Assembly: GCF_022549215.1 (NCBI RefSeq)
Contig: NZ_JAKZFC010000002.1
Location: 1-64,000 of the forward strand
DNA length: 64,000 nt
Direction: 5' to 3'
Origin: Solibacillus palustris
GTDB taxonomy: Bacteria; Bacillota; Bacilli; Bacillales_A; Planococcaceae
Shown here: in pieces, positions 50,725-60,261 of the stretch
Position numbering within the stretch: position 1 is the first letter of the stretch
Layout: every line of letters starts with the position of its first letter
Made by a program: the position numbers and the translations under genes
Notes under the pieces: model-generated
The model's database searches: none
What the model was told of the DNA's origin: nothing
Seen by the model: only the letters and a program-made list of their open reading frames with translations

Positions 50725-52887
50725 TTAGCTGTTGGATTGATCGAGTAATATTTCGGCGTCTTGTTTTGTCATTGGCTTATAGAAATAATAGCCTTGTCCT
50801 GCTGGGCAGCCTAGTTGTTGGAGCATTGCTAGCTGGTCTTTAGTTTCGATACCTTCTGCAATCGGGCGCATATTAATATTATTGGCTAATTGAATAATAG
50901 TTTGTACGACAGCATACATTCCGGGTTCGTTCATCGAATTGACAAAGCTTCTATCAATTTTTATTTCAGAAAAAGGAAGCTTAGGTAAATAACTTAATGA
51001 TGAAAAACCAACACCGAAGTCATCAATCGAGCTTTCAATGCCCAGTTCATTCAATTTTTCTAAAATCGACTTTGCTTTAATAAAGTCTACAAGTTCAATA
51101 CTTTCCGTAACTTCAAGCTTAATATATTTCGGTGGTACTCGGAACTGATTAAATGTATGGATTATATTATCTAAAAAATAAGGCTCATAGAAATGATCAG
51201 GTGAAATATTCAATGCAATAGGTACAATTTTTTTACCTGTATCGATACGTTGTTGTAACCATTGTAATATGTTAGTTAAATTTAATAGATCGATATCTTT
51301 AATCTTACCCGATTGTTCAGCAATAGAAATATATTTGATAGGTGAAACGAAGCCAAGTTTGCTAGAATTCCAGCGAGATAAAGCTTCAAAGCCCTCAACC
51401 TCATTTGTTTTGAAATTAATTTTTGGTTGCAAATACACTTCAAATTCTTTGTTATTAATGCCATACGTCAATTGATTGAATATATTCATTTCTTCCGTTA
51501 GTTGATTGATACTGTTTTCCTCGTACATAGAAAAGCTCGTACCATTGATTTTTCTCGCATTTGTTAATGCAATGTCTATTTGGTGGATACATTGCTCAAC
51601 TGTCATTGTGGAGGTAAATGTTGTATAGCCAGTTTTTAATGTTATATAATTTTCCTCACCATTAATGACGAAAGGTACTTGTGTCAATGGTTCGACATGT
51701 TTGCGATGCGAATGGAAGGAATTTAGTGGCGCCTTTTTTGCCAAAATAATGGAATTTGAAAACCGTGCTATTATTTCATCTCCACTGGGTAAAAATTTGC
51801 ACATGCGATCAGCCATTTGTCGTAATAACTCAGCTCCAGCATTTCGTCCATATAAATCTATAATTTTGTTGAACTCTGTAGGGTGAATAACTGCAACATA
51901 GCCCGTAAATCCCGCGTCAATCCATTTCGCCAACTCACCTTTAAAGAACTGTAAATTCGGCAATTTTGTTTCTATATCATAAAAAGCAAGGTAACTCAGC
52001 TCGATTTTTTGTTCGGCATATTTAATTGAAAGTTGAATTAATAGCGCTAGGCGATTTAAATAGTTCGTATCGGATTGCTTTAATTCTAAATCATCTTGTA
52101 AAAACAATGTTAATATCCCAATTGTTTCATTTTGTGAAGTTAAAATGGGCTTTGTCCATGAACCTTTTATTATATTAAAATTTATATCCTTACTTTCCGT
52201 GCTTTTAGCTGAAATATCTTTCACATAAACAGCACGTGGATTATGGCTCATATTAGGTGTTACAGTTAATAAATCAAGTTCATGAATAACATCAACTGGT
52301 AAGTTATATGAACCGAGTGATTTAATTTCGTAATTTTTATCGTAAATATGAATTGTACAATACACATCATAAATATAGAATTTTTCAATTTTTTTTGAGA
52401 TGAGTGACAAAATCGATTGTAAATTATCTTCATTGTCAATCGCTTCGTAAACTTCATGTTCTAATTTGTAAACCATTTTATTTAATTCTGCTTCGGTTGT
52501 ATCTTCACATGTTAATAATACATATTGAATCGTTTGTTCTGAATCTTTAATAGGGTGAATGGTAATGGAGTTCCAAAAAGCTGAACCATTTTTCGTATAA
52601 TGTAAAACCGTAAATTTTTTTGCGAGACCTAATCGAATATTCGTTATTAATTCCGTTATGGAATCATTGTTCGTGCGACTACCGTTAAAAATCGATAAAT
52701 TTAGATTGATAAGCTCATGCAACTCATAGTTTGTTAAACGAAGAAGATAGTCATTTGCGTGTAAAATTGATAGATTACGATCATGAATATCAACAATGAA
52801 CGTTCCTTTCGAAAGCTGATTACTGAAGGTGATGAGCCAATGTAGTAATTGATCTTTTGATAGGGGCGGTAATTGATTAAGTTGCAT
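50725..52887 (-). CDS. PAS-GAF-degenerate GGDEF-EAL protein (c-di-GMP phosphodiesterase)
   Basis: A 720-residue soluble signalling protein. PAS (about 10-130), GAF-like (about 145-290), GGDEF-like (about 300-450) whose active motif is replaced (GDEIIARFSNSIILA), and EAL (about 460-715) with QPKINFKTNEVEGFEALSRW, EVTESIELVDF and DDFGVGFSSLSYLPKLPFSE, with catalytic residues kept. It should break down c-di-GMP in response to an unknown signal. ATG 52887 after AAGGGGGAAATTTT. Confidence 0.88.
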   Translation of the reverse strand: MQLNQLPPLSKDQLLHWLITFSNQLSKGTFIVDIHDRNLSILHANDYLLRLTNYELHELINLNLSIFNGSRTNNDSITELITNIRLGLAKKFTVLHYTKNGSAFWNSITIHPIKDSEQTIQYVLLTCEDTTEAELNKMVYKLEHEVYEAIDNEDNLQSILSLISKKIEKFYIYDVYCTIHIYDKNYEIKSLGSYNLPVDVIHELDLLTVTPNMSHNPRAVYVKDISAKSTESKDINFNIIKGSWTKPILTSQNETIGILTLFLQDDLELKQSDTNYLNRLALLIQLSIKYAEQKIELSYLAFYDIETKLPNLQFFKGELAKWIDAGFTGYVAVIHPTEFNKIIDLYGRNAGAELLRQMADRMCKFLPSGDEIIARFSNSIILAKKAPLNSFHSHRKHVEPLTQVPFVINGEENYITLKTGYTTFTSTMTVEQCIHQIDIALTNARKINGTSFSMYEENSINQLTEEMNIFNQLTYGINNKEFEVYLQPKINFKTNEVEGFEALSRWNSSKLGFVSPIKYISIAEQSGKIKDIDLLNLTNILQWLQQRIDTGKKIVPIALNISPDHFYEPYFLDNIIHTFNQFRVPPKYIKLEVTESIELVDFIKAKSILEKLNELGIESSIDDFGVGFSSLSYLPKLPFSEIKIDRSFVNSMNEPGMYAVVQTIIQLANNINMRPIAEGIETKDQLAMLQQLGCPAGQGYYFYKPMTKQDAEILLDQSNS

Positions 52888-53142
52888 AAAATTTCCCCCT
52901 TAATAAAATGTTGGAATTAATTAAAGTATAACAAAATTACTATAAATTAAAACAAAATTTATGGGAATTTGAAAAAAATTACGTATAAAAGGTCTAAATA
53001 CCTAATAGTGAGTAAAAAATGGTATAAATTATGTTTGTATTTTGGAATTATTATCAAAATAATAGGTTGATAGATATGAATATAATACTTTAGAACTGAA
53101 ATGAAGTCCGGTATAACGGTCGATCTTTTGCCACTATAATTT
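52888..53142. other. AT-rich gene-free stretch
   Basis: Upstream region of the PAS/EAL gene; nothing else recognised. Confidence 0.5.
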
Positions 53143-53298
53143 TTATTTTGTTAAAACAGTTGAAATTCCGTTGTTATTTCTTACATAATCTCCAAGATAA
53201 TTGTAAAGGTCTGTTAAAGTTTTAGGAAAAAATTCATGCACATAGACGAAGTCGCCTTTTAGTGGCAATTTTGGGTTAAAAGGATGATGGATTCTACC
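53143..53298 (-). pseudogene. possible gene fragment without a start
   Basis: The frame reads HHPFNPKLPLKGDFVYVHEF, then FPKTLTDLYNYLGDYVRNN, stopping at 53143. It has protein-like composition but no start codon or ribosome site and is bounded upstream by TGA 53299-53301. Perhaps the C-terminal end of a deleted gene; weak. Confidence 0.35.
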
Positions 53299-53310
53299 TC
53301 ACCTAATGCA

Positions 53311-53796
53311 TTAGTTTTTAAAAACATCATAAAAATGTTGTAATAATTGTTCGCCTTGCTGATCTACTAACAGCTTGTTATGTAAGGTCATTTGTGCGGT
53401 TGTATCGTTTTTAGTTAAATTGTTGTCGACAAAATTTAATTGTATCGTAACTTTACCGTTTTCAACTAAATCCTGTTTTTGCTGTTCAGTAAAACCTTGT
53501 TCGGAAAATAGCTGGTTGTCCTTCCATGTTCCTGTAATTTTTAATGTGTTCATCGATTCGTCATAATGCCATTGAACATCACGTAAAATAGTTTTAAATA
53601 AGTCGTTAATTGTCACATATTCGTCTTCAAATTCTAACTCAATTGCTCGAATTGTATGTACATCAATCGAAATGGCTGTTGCTGCTTCATTTGCTTTAGA
53701 ATTAATACCAGAAGCAGCATTCTTAATATCTTCCATCGTATTGCTGCATCCTATTAATAAAATGACTGCCAGTAGCAGCGGAATTAACTTTCTCAT
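53311..53796 (-). CDS. lipoprotein, 161 residues
   Basis: Lipoprotein signal (IPLLLAVILLIGCSN, lipobox L-I-G-C). The exported part has acidic helices and beta segments (VQWHYDESMNTLKITGTWKD, KVTIQLNFVDNN). Family not recognised. ATG after GGAGGGACTGGA. Confidence 0.78.
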   Translation of the reverse strand: MRKLIPLLLAVILLIGCSNTMEDIKNAASGINSKANEAATAISIDVHTIRAIELEFEDEYVTINDLFKTILRDVQWHYDESMNTLKITGTWKDNQLFSEQGFTEQQKQDLVENGKVTIQLNFVDNNLTKNDTTAQMTLHNKLLVDQQGEQLLQHFYDVFKN

Positions 53797-54050
53797 TCCA
53801 GTCCCTCCAAATAAACATTATCCATAAATTTATCATACTAAAATGCAAGCACTTTAAGTGGTGGATTTCTGGGTAGAATGTGAAAAATTTGTAACGAGGA
53901 GAAGGGGGGATAGAAAATGATGAATTTTTATTACTGACTTTTTAAAGTGAATAATAAATTGAATTTTGGGGTAAAAATGAAGTATTACTGTATCGCAAAG
54001 AAGTGGAAAAAATCATCATTTTCATAAGAAAAGTTAAAGGAGTTGTTACG

Positions 54051-54179
54051 GTGAAAATTAATGATGAATTATTAGATAAACTAGGCATTTATTTTGTATA
54101 TCATGAAGTGTATAACAAATACGGCATTACGTTCGAAAGTTTTGTAGATCGTTGGTCGAGAGGGATATTGGAAATTTAA
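54051..54179 (+). CDS. small protein, 42 residues
   Basis: GTG 54051 follows AAAGGAGTTGTTACG. Reads MKINDELLDKLGIYFVYHEV, YNKYGITFESFVDRWSRGIL, EI. The regular composition and good ribosome site suggest a real gene. A terminator (GAATTTGTC / GGCAAATTC with T7, 54229-54264) follows. Family unknown. Confidence 0.6.
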   Translation: MKINDELLDKLGIYFVYHEVYNKYGITFESFVDRWSRGILEI

Positions 54180-54228
54180 TTTATGATGATGTTGGCATTG
54201 AATCAAATAACATTTCTAGAAACGTAAA

Positions 54229-54264
54229 GGAATTTGTCTGAATTATTTTTGGGCAAATTCTTTT
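54229..54264 (+). terminator. terminator after the 42-residue gene
   Basis: GAATTTGTC and GGCAAATTC around TGAATTATTTTTG, then T7. Confidence 0.8.
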
Positions 54265-54431
54265 TTTAGTTCGGAAAAGAATAAATTTCTCAAGGAAATC
54301 TACATATGAAAAGATATCATGTTTCGTGATTTGGTGAAAAATGTATTTTGTATTTTCTAATCACTATTCAAATTAGCTATTGTTGATTAAGATGGATATG
54401 GATTTAATTTACATATTAAAAGGAGAACTAT

Positions 54432-55475
54432 ATGAAAATTCAACAATTAGGCGTAAAGTTAGGCAATTTGAAGACAGGTAAAAAAAATTGTATTACGGAT
54501 GTAACAGGTGTCAAAGTAGGGCATGTGACATTGGATTATCCTTTAAATAATGACGGAGATGTTGCTTGCACAGGTGTAACGGCTATTCTACCGCATGGAG
54601 GTAACCTATTTCGCGAAAAAGTGACAGCTGCTAGCTATGTTCTTAATGGTTTTGGGAAGACAACTGGGCTTGTACAAGTCGATGAACTTGGTGTCCTAGA
54701 ATCACCAATTATGTTGACGAATACATTTAGTGTGCCAGCTGTTACACAAGGGACTTTACAATATTTGTTAGCGCAAAATGAAGAAATTGGCTTGTCGACA
54801 GGAACGGTAAATATTGTTGTAGGGGAATGTAATGATAGCCATCTGAATTCAATTAGACATTGCGCAGTAAAGCCAGAGCATGCCATAGAAGCAATCGAAA
54901 ATGCGACGACAGATGTTGCACTTGAAGGAGCGGTCGGAGCAGGAAAGGGAATGGTTTGTTTTGGTTATAAGGGCGGAATAGGCAGTGCTTCGCGAATTGT
55001 TGAATGTGAACATGCAAGCTATACAGTAGGTTGCCTCGTTTTAAGTAATTTTGGTACGAGTGAGGAATTTATGAAGGAACGTTATCAGGTAAACACACAG
55101 GCACAGGACTCAACGATTGCGCCAACAGATGGATCAATCATTATTGTGTTAGCGACAGATGCACCGTTAAGTGATCGCCAATTGAAACGTGTGATAAAGC
55201 GATGTGGAATTGGTCTTGGACGTACTGGTAGTCATTTCTCAAATGGCAGTGGCGATATAGTGATTGGATTTACAATAGCTCATAAAATCTCCCATCAAAG
55301 TGAAGCAATTCTCGAAACACGCATGCAATTACGAGATGATCAGCCGATTATGAATTTGCTATTTTCTGCAGCTGCAGAAGCTACCGAAGAAGCCATTATT
55401 AATTCACTTGTGCAATCTGAAACAACGATCGGAAGACAAGGTAATTGCGTAAAAAAATATCCATTTTATTCATAA
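54432..55475 (+). CDS. P1-family (DmpA/BapA-type) aminopeptidase
   Basis: A 347-residue Ntn-fold self-cleaving peptidase. KNCITDVTGVKVGHVTL at the start and G234-S235 in APTDGSIIIVLATDAPLSDR mark the family; S235 becomes the N-terminal nucleophile after cleavage. DmpA/BapA release N-terminal D- or beta-amino acids. At the head of a cluster for D-amino-acid peptides, release of D-Ala from wall peptides is likely. ATG after AAAGGAGAACTAT. Confidence 0.88.
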   Translation: MKIQQLGVKLGNLKTGKKNCITDVTGVKVGHVTLDYPLNNDGDVACTGVTAILPHGGNLFREKVTAASYVLNGFGKTTGLVQVDELGVLESPIMLTNTFSVPAVTQGTLQYLLAQNEEIGLSTGTVNIVVGECNDSHLNSIRHCAVKPEHAIEAIENATTDVALEGAVGAGKGMVCFGYKGGIGSASRIVECEHASYTVGCLVLSNFGTSEEFMKERYQVNTQAQDSTIAPTDGSIIIVLATDAPLSDRQLKRVIKRCGIGLGRTGSHFSNGSGDIVIGFTIAHKISHQSEAILETRMQLRDDQPIMNLLFSAAAEATEEAIINSLVQSETTIGRQGNCVKKYPFYS

Positions 55476-55687
55476 TATTATGAATTTAATTGTTTTATAT
55501 AAATGTAACTTTTGAGTTTTAGTGGAAACCAGAAATAGAACTTTATTTTTATAAACAGCAATGAATTCCCAAGAAAAAACTTCCTCATTGGAAAAAAATA
55601 TGGTATTTTATATGAATATACTGAAAAATCAAAATGTTAGCATTCTTCTGATGTTATTCCACGTTACATATAAAGAGGTGCAAAACG
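55476..55687. other. intergenic region before the VanX-like gene
   Basis: AT-rich; nothing recognised except the AAAGAGGTG ribosome site at its right end. Confidence 0.5.
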
Positions 55688-56419
55688 ATTTTAGAAAAAT
55701 ATTTACAGCCTATTACAATAACAGCTAGTGCAGGTGAGCGACCACCGATTATTGAGAATCAAGAGCCATTGGTAAAGCTTGTGCCAATAAAAAATCGACT
55801 TTTTATCGAATCTAGTTATTTTAATCAAGGTATTGCCAATAGTTTGCAAGACATATATTTACGAGAGCAAGCATTGAATCGATTGTTACAAGCACTTAAT
55901 CATTTGCCTCTAGCATATAGCTTGATTGTTTATGACGGTTTCAGACCACTACAAGTTCAGCAAGTACTGTTTGATCAAATTAAGCTTGAAATAACGAAGA
56001 AATATCCGAGCTGGAACATGCAGCAAATTGAAGAAGAAACATTAAAATATGTAGCATTTCCAAGTATGGATTCACAATATCCCGCCCCCCATCTAACTGG
56101 AGGAGCAATTGATTTGACATTAGGCGATGCAAAAGGAAATCCACTTGATTTAGGAACGGCATTTGATGAAACATCTGCTCAATCAGCAACAGCTTATTTC
56201 GAAAGTCATTTAGCAGAAAATACTGAAGCCCTTAATAATCGTCGGATCTTATTTCATAGCATGACCAATGTAGGTTTTCACAATTATGAAGAAGAATGGT
56301 GGCATTATGATTTTGGGAATGTGACATGGGCTAGAAAATCAAAATTGCCAAATGCAATCTATGGACCAATCATTGCTAATATTAAAAAACATGAGCTAAA
56401 GGAGTATCGATACAAATGA
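55688..56419 (+). CDS. D-alanyl-D-alanine dipeptidase (VanX-like, M15D)
   Basis: About 243 residues. M15D zinc residues: His and Asp in APHLTGGAIDLTLG, Glu in EEWWHYDFGN and His next to it; YDGFRPLQVQQ is the entry loop. It splits D-Ala-D-Ala-type dipeptides. The first standard codon (TTG 55769) would drop the typical N-terminal part ENQEPLVKL; the frame is open back to ATT 55688, which sits 8 bp after AAAGAGGTG, so an ATT start is likely. The stop overlaps the next start by 4 bp. Confidence 0.85.
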   Translation: MLEKYLQPITITASAGERPPIIENQEPLVKLVPIKNRLFIESSYFNQGIANSLQDIYLREQALNRLLQALNHLPLAYSLIVYDGFRPLQVQQVLFDQIKLEITKKYPSWNMQQIEEETLKYVAFPSMDSQYPAPHLTGGAIDLTLGDAKGNPLDLGTAFDETSAQSATAYFESHLAENTEALNNRRILFHSMTNVGFHNYEEEWWHYDFGNVTWARKSKLPNAIYGPIIANIKKHELKEYRYK

Positions 56420-57210
56420 AAGTATACATTAGCGCAGATATCGAAGGGATTACAGGAACGACTGTTTGGAGTGAAACGGAATTAAATTCACCTGACTATT
56501 TACAGTTTCAAAAGCAAATGACAAGGGAAGTGCTTGCCGCAATTGAAGGCGCGGTTGCAGGTGGGGCTACTGAAATCTTATTAAAAGATGCACATGATTC
56601 AGCGCGTAATATTTTAATAGAAGAATTGCCGGAGAATGTGAAAATTATTCGCGGATGGACACAAGAACCAATGTGTATGGTGGCGGGTCTAGATGAAAGC
56701 TTTGACCGAGCTATTTTTATCGGATATCACAGTGAAGGAGGCAGTGCAAAAAATCCGCTTGCGCATACACTAAGCTTATTAGCCGATGTGAAAATTAATG
56801 GTGAGTATGCAAGTGAATTTATTATTAATGCCTATGCAGCAGCACTTCACAATGTGCCAGTTGCCTTTGTAAGTGGTGATCAAGCATTGACTGAACATAT
56901 CGCTCGCTATAATGAAACCATCGTTACGTTTGCAACAAAAGAAGGGGTGGGGCATGCGACGATAAATGTTAGTCCACAGAAGACCTTAAAAGAAACAAAA
57001 GCACTAATCGAGCAAGCTATGAAAATAGATCGACAACAACTTCAACTCGAATTGCCGAAGCATTTTAACGTAGAAATTATTTATAAAGATCATATTAAAG
57101 CCTACCGCAATTCGTTTTATCCAGGTGCAACATTTAAGGAACATAATACCGTAGCGTTTGAAACGGATGATTTTTTCGAAGTGTTACGCTTATTACAATT
57201 TTTAACATAA
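56416..57210 (+). CDS. D-aminopeptidase, DppA family (M55)
   Basis: A 264-residue M55 peptidase: MKVYISADIEGITGTT with metal-binding D8-x-E10, KDAHDSARNIL, GYHSEGGSAKNPLAHT. DppA forms a zinc-dependent decamer in the cytoplasm and cuts D-Ala peptides. The start overlaps the previous stop (ATGA), and the next gene follows 13 bp later. Confidence 0.92.
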   Translation: MKVYISADIEGITGTTVWSETELNSPDYLQFQKQMTREVLAAIEGAVAGGATEILLKDAHDSARNILIEELPENVKIIRGWTQEPMCMVAGLDESFDRAIFIGYHSEGGSAKNPLAHTLSLLADVKINGEYASEFIINAYAAALHNVPVAFVSGDQALTEHIARYNETIVTFATKEGVGHATINVSPQKTLKETKALIEQAMKIDRQQLQLELPKHFNVEIIYKDHIKAYRNSFYPGATFKEHNTVAFETDDFFEVLRLLQFLT

Positions 57211-57223
57211 AGTAGGTGGCAGC

Positions 57224-58285
57224 ATGAAAATTACAAATGTCAAAGTAGGTTTAGTAGAAGCACCACTTATTACCCCATTTAAGACGGCTTTACGAACGGT
57301 ACATAGTATACAAAATGTCATGGTGACAATTCACACGGATAATGGCCAAATAGGCATTGGTGAAGCAGCGCCGACACATGTGATTACAGGTGAAACAATT
57401 AGTTCAATCCAATTTGCAATTGAACAAGTAATTGCACCGCTAATCAATGGCATGGATATTGCAGAAATTGCGGTAATATGTGACCGTGTAGATAGTTGTT
57501 TGTATCAAAATACAAGTGCAAAGGCTGCTGTTGAAATTGCACTGTATGATCTATGGGCGAAGAAATACAATGCGCCACTTTATGAATTGCTCGGAGGCTA
57601 TCAAAAATCGTTAACGACAGACATTACCATTAGCGTAAATGATCATGCAGAAATGGTTCAAGATAGCCTAGAAGCAGTAAAGCGCGGTTTCTCAATTTTG
57701 AAAGTAAAAGTAGGAAAAGATCCAGCTGGAGATGTAGACCGCATACTAAAAATTCGCGAAGCAGTAGGTCCAAATATTGTACTTCGAATTGATGCTAACC
57801 AAGGCTGGACTCCGAAACAGGCAGTATCCATAATTGGTCAATTAGAAGATGCAGGGGTGCAAATGGAGTTAGTTGAGCAGCCTGTACATTATAGTGATTT
57901 GGCAGGTATGCAGTATGTGACAAATCATACACTCACTCCGATTTTGGCAGATGAAAGTGTGTTTTCACCGAAGCAGGCAATCGAAGTCATCGAAAAGCGT
58001 GCTGCGGATTTAATAAATATTAAGCTTATGAAGACGGGTGGCATTTCAAAGGCGCTGCAAATTGCCAATATTGCACAGGCTAGTGGTGTGGAATGTATGA
58101 TTGGCTGTATGTTAGAAACGAAAATTAGTGTTAGCGCGGCAGCTCATTTTGCGGCAGCTCACAAAATCGTTACAAAGGTCGATTTAGATGGACCTAGTCT
58201 TTGTGTTAAAGATCCGATAGTAGGTGGGCCGATTTTTGAAGGGGAAACCATTCAAATGATTGAGCGCGCAGGCTTAGGATTTTAA
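57224..58285 (+). CDS. L-Ala-D/L-Glu epimerase (dipeptide epimerase)
   Basis: A 353-residue enolase-superfamily enzyme, YkfB-like. Second Lys in LKVKVGKD (K-x-K), metal ligands Asp in RIDANQGW, Glu in LVEQPVH and Asp in LADESVF, and the far Lys in NIKLMKTGG. It turns L-Ala-D-Glu from murein into L-Ala-L-Glu for reuse. ATG after AGTAGGTGGCAGC. Confidence 0.93.
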   Translation: MKITNVKVGLVEAPLITPFKTALRTVHSIQNVMVTIHTDNGQIGIGEAAPTHVITGETISSIQFAIEQVIAPLINGMDIAEIAVICDRVDSCLYQNTSAKAAVEIALYDLWAKKYNAPLYELLGGYQKSLTTDITISVNDHAEMVQDSLEAVKRGFSILKVKVGKDPAGDVDRILKIREAVGPNIVLRIDANQGWTPKQAVSIIGQLEDAGVQMELVEQPVHYSDLAGMQYVTNHTLTPILADESVFSPKQAIEVIEKRAADLINIKLMKTGGISKALQIANIAQASGVECMIGCMLETKISVSAAAHFAAAHKIVTKVDLDGPSLCVKDPIVGGPIFEGETIQMIERAGLGF

Positions 58286-58338
58286 CTATAGGCTCCTAAA
58301 AGCAGCCAAGAAAAAGAAAAAGGATGGGGGAAAAGTAC

Positions 58339-60168
58339 ATGAAAAAATATTTATTAGTTTTAGCATGTATGTTTGCATTAGTTTTAGCTGCTTGTGGCGA
58401 TGATTCTGCGGATTCAGGTAAAGATGGCGATTCAGGCAAACCACAAGAGTACCGCACAGTGTATTCTGGTGAAATCAAAACATTAAACTACTTAAAAACT
58501 TCAGAAACAAATGAATTTGCAGTTGCTGCAAACCTAGTAGACGGCTTAATTGAGTATGACAAATACGGTGTTGTACAACCAGGTTTAGCAGAAAGCTGGG
58601 AGCCAAATGCAGATGCAACGGTTTGGACATTCAAACTTCGCGAAGGCGTGAAGTGGGTAGACAATAAAGGGAAAGAAGTTGCTGATGTTGTGGCACAAGA
58701 CTTCGTAGACGGTTTAAACTACGTACTTGATGCAAAAAATGAATCTTCAACAGCATGGATTGCCACTGTTGTGAAAAACGGTGATGCTTTCTACAACGGT
58801 GAAGTAACAGACTTCTCACAAGTTGGTGTAAAGGCAATAGATAAGTATACGTTAGAGTACACATTAGAAGGCTCTACACCTTACTTCCTATCAATGCTGA
58901 ACTATGTATGTTTCTTCCCGGTTAACGGAAAGTTCTTAGCAGAAAAAGGAGAAACTTTCGGTACAACTGCTGAAGCATTCTTATATAACGGTGCCTATCT
59001 TTTAGACAAATTCGAGCCACAAAACGAGCGAGTACTTGTGAAAAATGATACGTACTGGGATAAAGATAATGTAAAAATTGACCGCATTCGTTACAAGTAT
59101 AATAAAGAGGCAGCAACAGTTGCACCTGAATTATTCTTACGTGGCGAAATTGACGGCGCAAGCATCCCAACATCTATTTTAGATGAGTGGTTAAATGCGG
59201 ATGACAAAAAAGATTTAGTTCGTCAAAATACAAACAACTTCTACACATACTTCTATGCATTAAACTTCGATCCACAATTTGATGCAGAGAATCAGCCAGA
59301 AAACTGGAAAGTAGCAGTGAACAACAAAGATTTCCGTAAATCACTTTACCATGCGTTAGACCGAGTATCGGCGATGTTAACAATTGAGCCATACAACCCA
59401 CAAGATTTATTATCAAACACAATTACACCGAAAAACTTCGTAGACGTTGAAGGTGTAGATTACACAGTTTTAGAGCCTTTAAAAGCAATTACTGAAACAG
59501 ATTCATTTAACAAAGATTTAGCAATCAAGCATAAAGAAGCGGCAATGACTGCTTTAGCTGGAAAAGCAACATTCCCAGTAAAATTAGTACTACCATACAA
59601 TTCTGGTTCACCTGAATGGGCAAACCGTTCGCAAGTAGTAGAGCAACAACTTGAAAACTTATTAGGTGCAGATTACATCGATATAGTATTATATGCTGGT
59701 CCAGCGACAGGCTTCTTAGGTGAAGTTCGTCGTCCAGGTAAATTCGCGATGATCGAAGCAAACTGGGGTCCAGACTTTGCTGACCCATCAACGTACACAG
59801 ATCCATTCACTGCAGGTGGTACTTACAACAAGCCTGAGTTAGCTGAAGGATATAACGGTGAATACGATAAGTTAGTAGAAGCTGCAAAAGCAGAAGTTGA
59901 TTCAGCAAAACGCTATGAACTATTTGCAAAAGCAGAAGCATTCTTAATTGAAGAAGCATTCGTAATTCCTTACGCTGTTGGCGGTGGAGGTTATGTTGCT
60001 TCAAAATTAAATCCATTTGAATCACAATATTCGCCATTTGGTGTAACATCTGAGAAATTTAAAGGTCAGTCAATCCTAGAAAAGCCAATGAGCAATGAAG
60101 AGTATAAATCAGCTAAAGAGGCATGGGAAAAAGAACGTGCTGAAGCTTTAGCGAACGCTTCAAAGTAA
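58339..60168 (+). CDS. peptide ABC transporter substrate-binding lipoprotein (OppA/DppE-like)
   Basis: A 609-residue lipoprotein (VLACMFALVLAACGDD, lipobox L-A-A-C) with the SBP family 5 fold: GLAESWEPNADATVWTFKLR is its signature. It binds peptides outside the cell. ATG 58339 follows GGGGGAAAAGTAC; ATG 58324 overlaps that site. Next to murein-peptide enzymes, it likely takes up wall peptides. Confidence 0.92.
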   Translation: MKKYLLVLACMFALVLAACGDDSADSGKDGDSGKPQEYRTVYSGEIKTLNYLKTSETNEFAVAANLVDGLIEYDKYGVVQPGLAESWEPNADATVWTFKLREGVKWVDNKGKEVADVVAQDFVDGLNYVLDAKNESSTAWIATVVKNGDAFYNGEVTDFSQVGVKAIDKYTLEYTLEGSTPYFLSMLNYVCFFPVNGKFLAEKGETFGTTAEAFLYNGAYLLDKFEPQNERVLVKNDTYWDKDNVKIDRIRYKYNKEAATVAPELFLRGEIDGASIPTSILDEWLNADDKKDLVRQNTNNFYTYFYALNFDPQFDAENQPENWKVAVNNKDFRKSLYHALDRVSAMLTIEPYNPQDLLSNTITPKNFVDVEGVDYTVLEPLKAITETDSFNKDLAIKHKEAAMTALAGKATFPVKLVLPYNSGSPEWANRSQVVEQQLENLLGADYIDIVLYAGPATGFLGEVRRPGKFAMIEANWGPDFADPSTYTDPFTAGGTYNKPELAEGYNGEYDKLVEAAKAEVDSAKRYELFAKAEAFLIEEAFVIPYAVGGGGYVASKLNPFESQYSPFGVTSEKFKGQSILEKPMSNEEYKSAKEAWEKERAEALANASK

Positions 60169-60199
60169 GTTTTTTATGGGCTTTAACCAGTAGTAACGT

Positions 60200-60230
60200 C
60201 AGGAGATGACAGAATTATTTCTGCATCTCC
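60200..60230 (+). terminator. weak hairpin between SBP and permeases
   Basis: GGAGATGACAG and CTGCATCTCC around AATTATTT, short T-rich tail. Such partial terminators lower expression of permeases relative to the binding protein. Confidence 0.6.
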
Positions 60231-60261
60231 TTTCGTATTTTAAATGTAAGGAGGGAATCGC

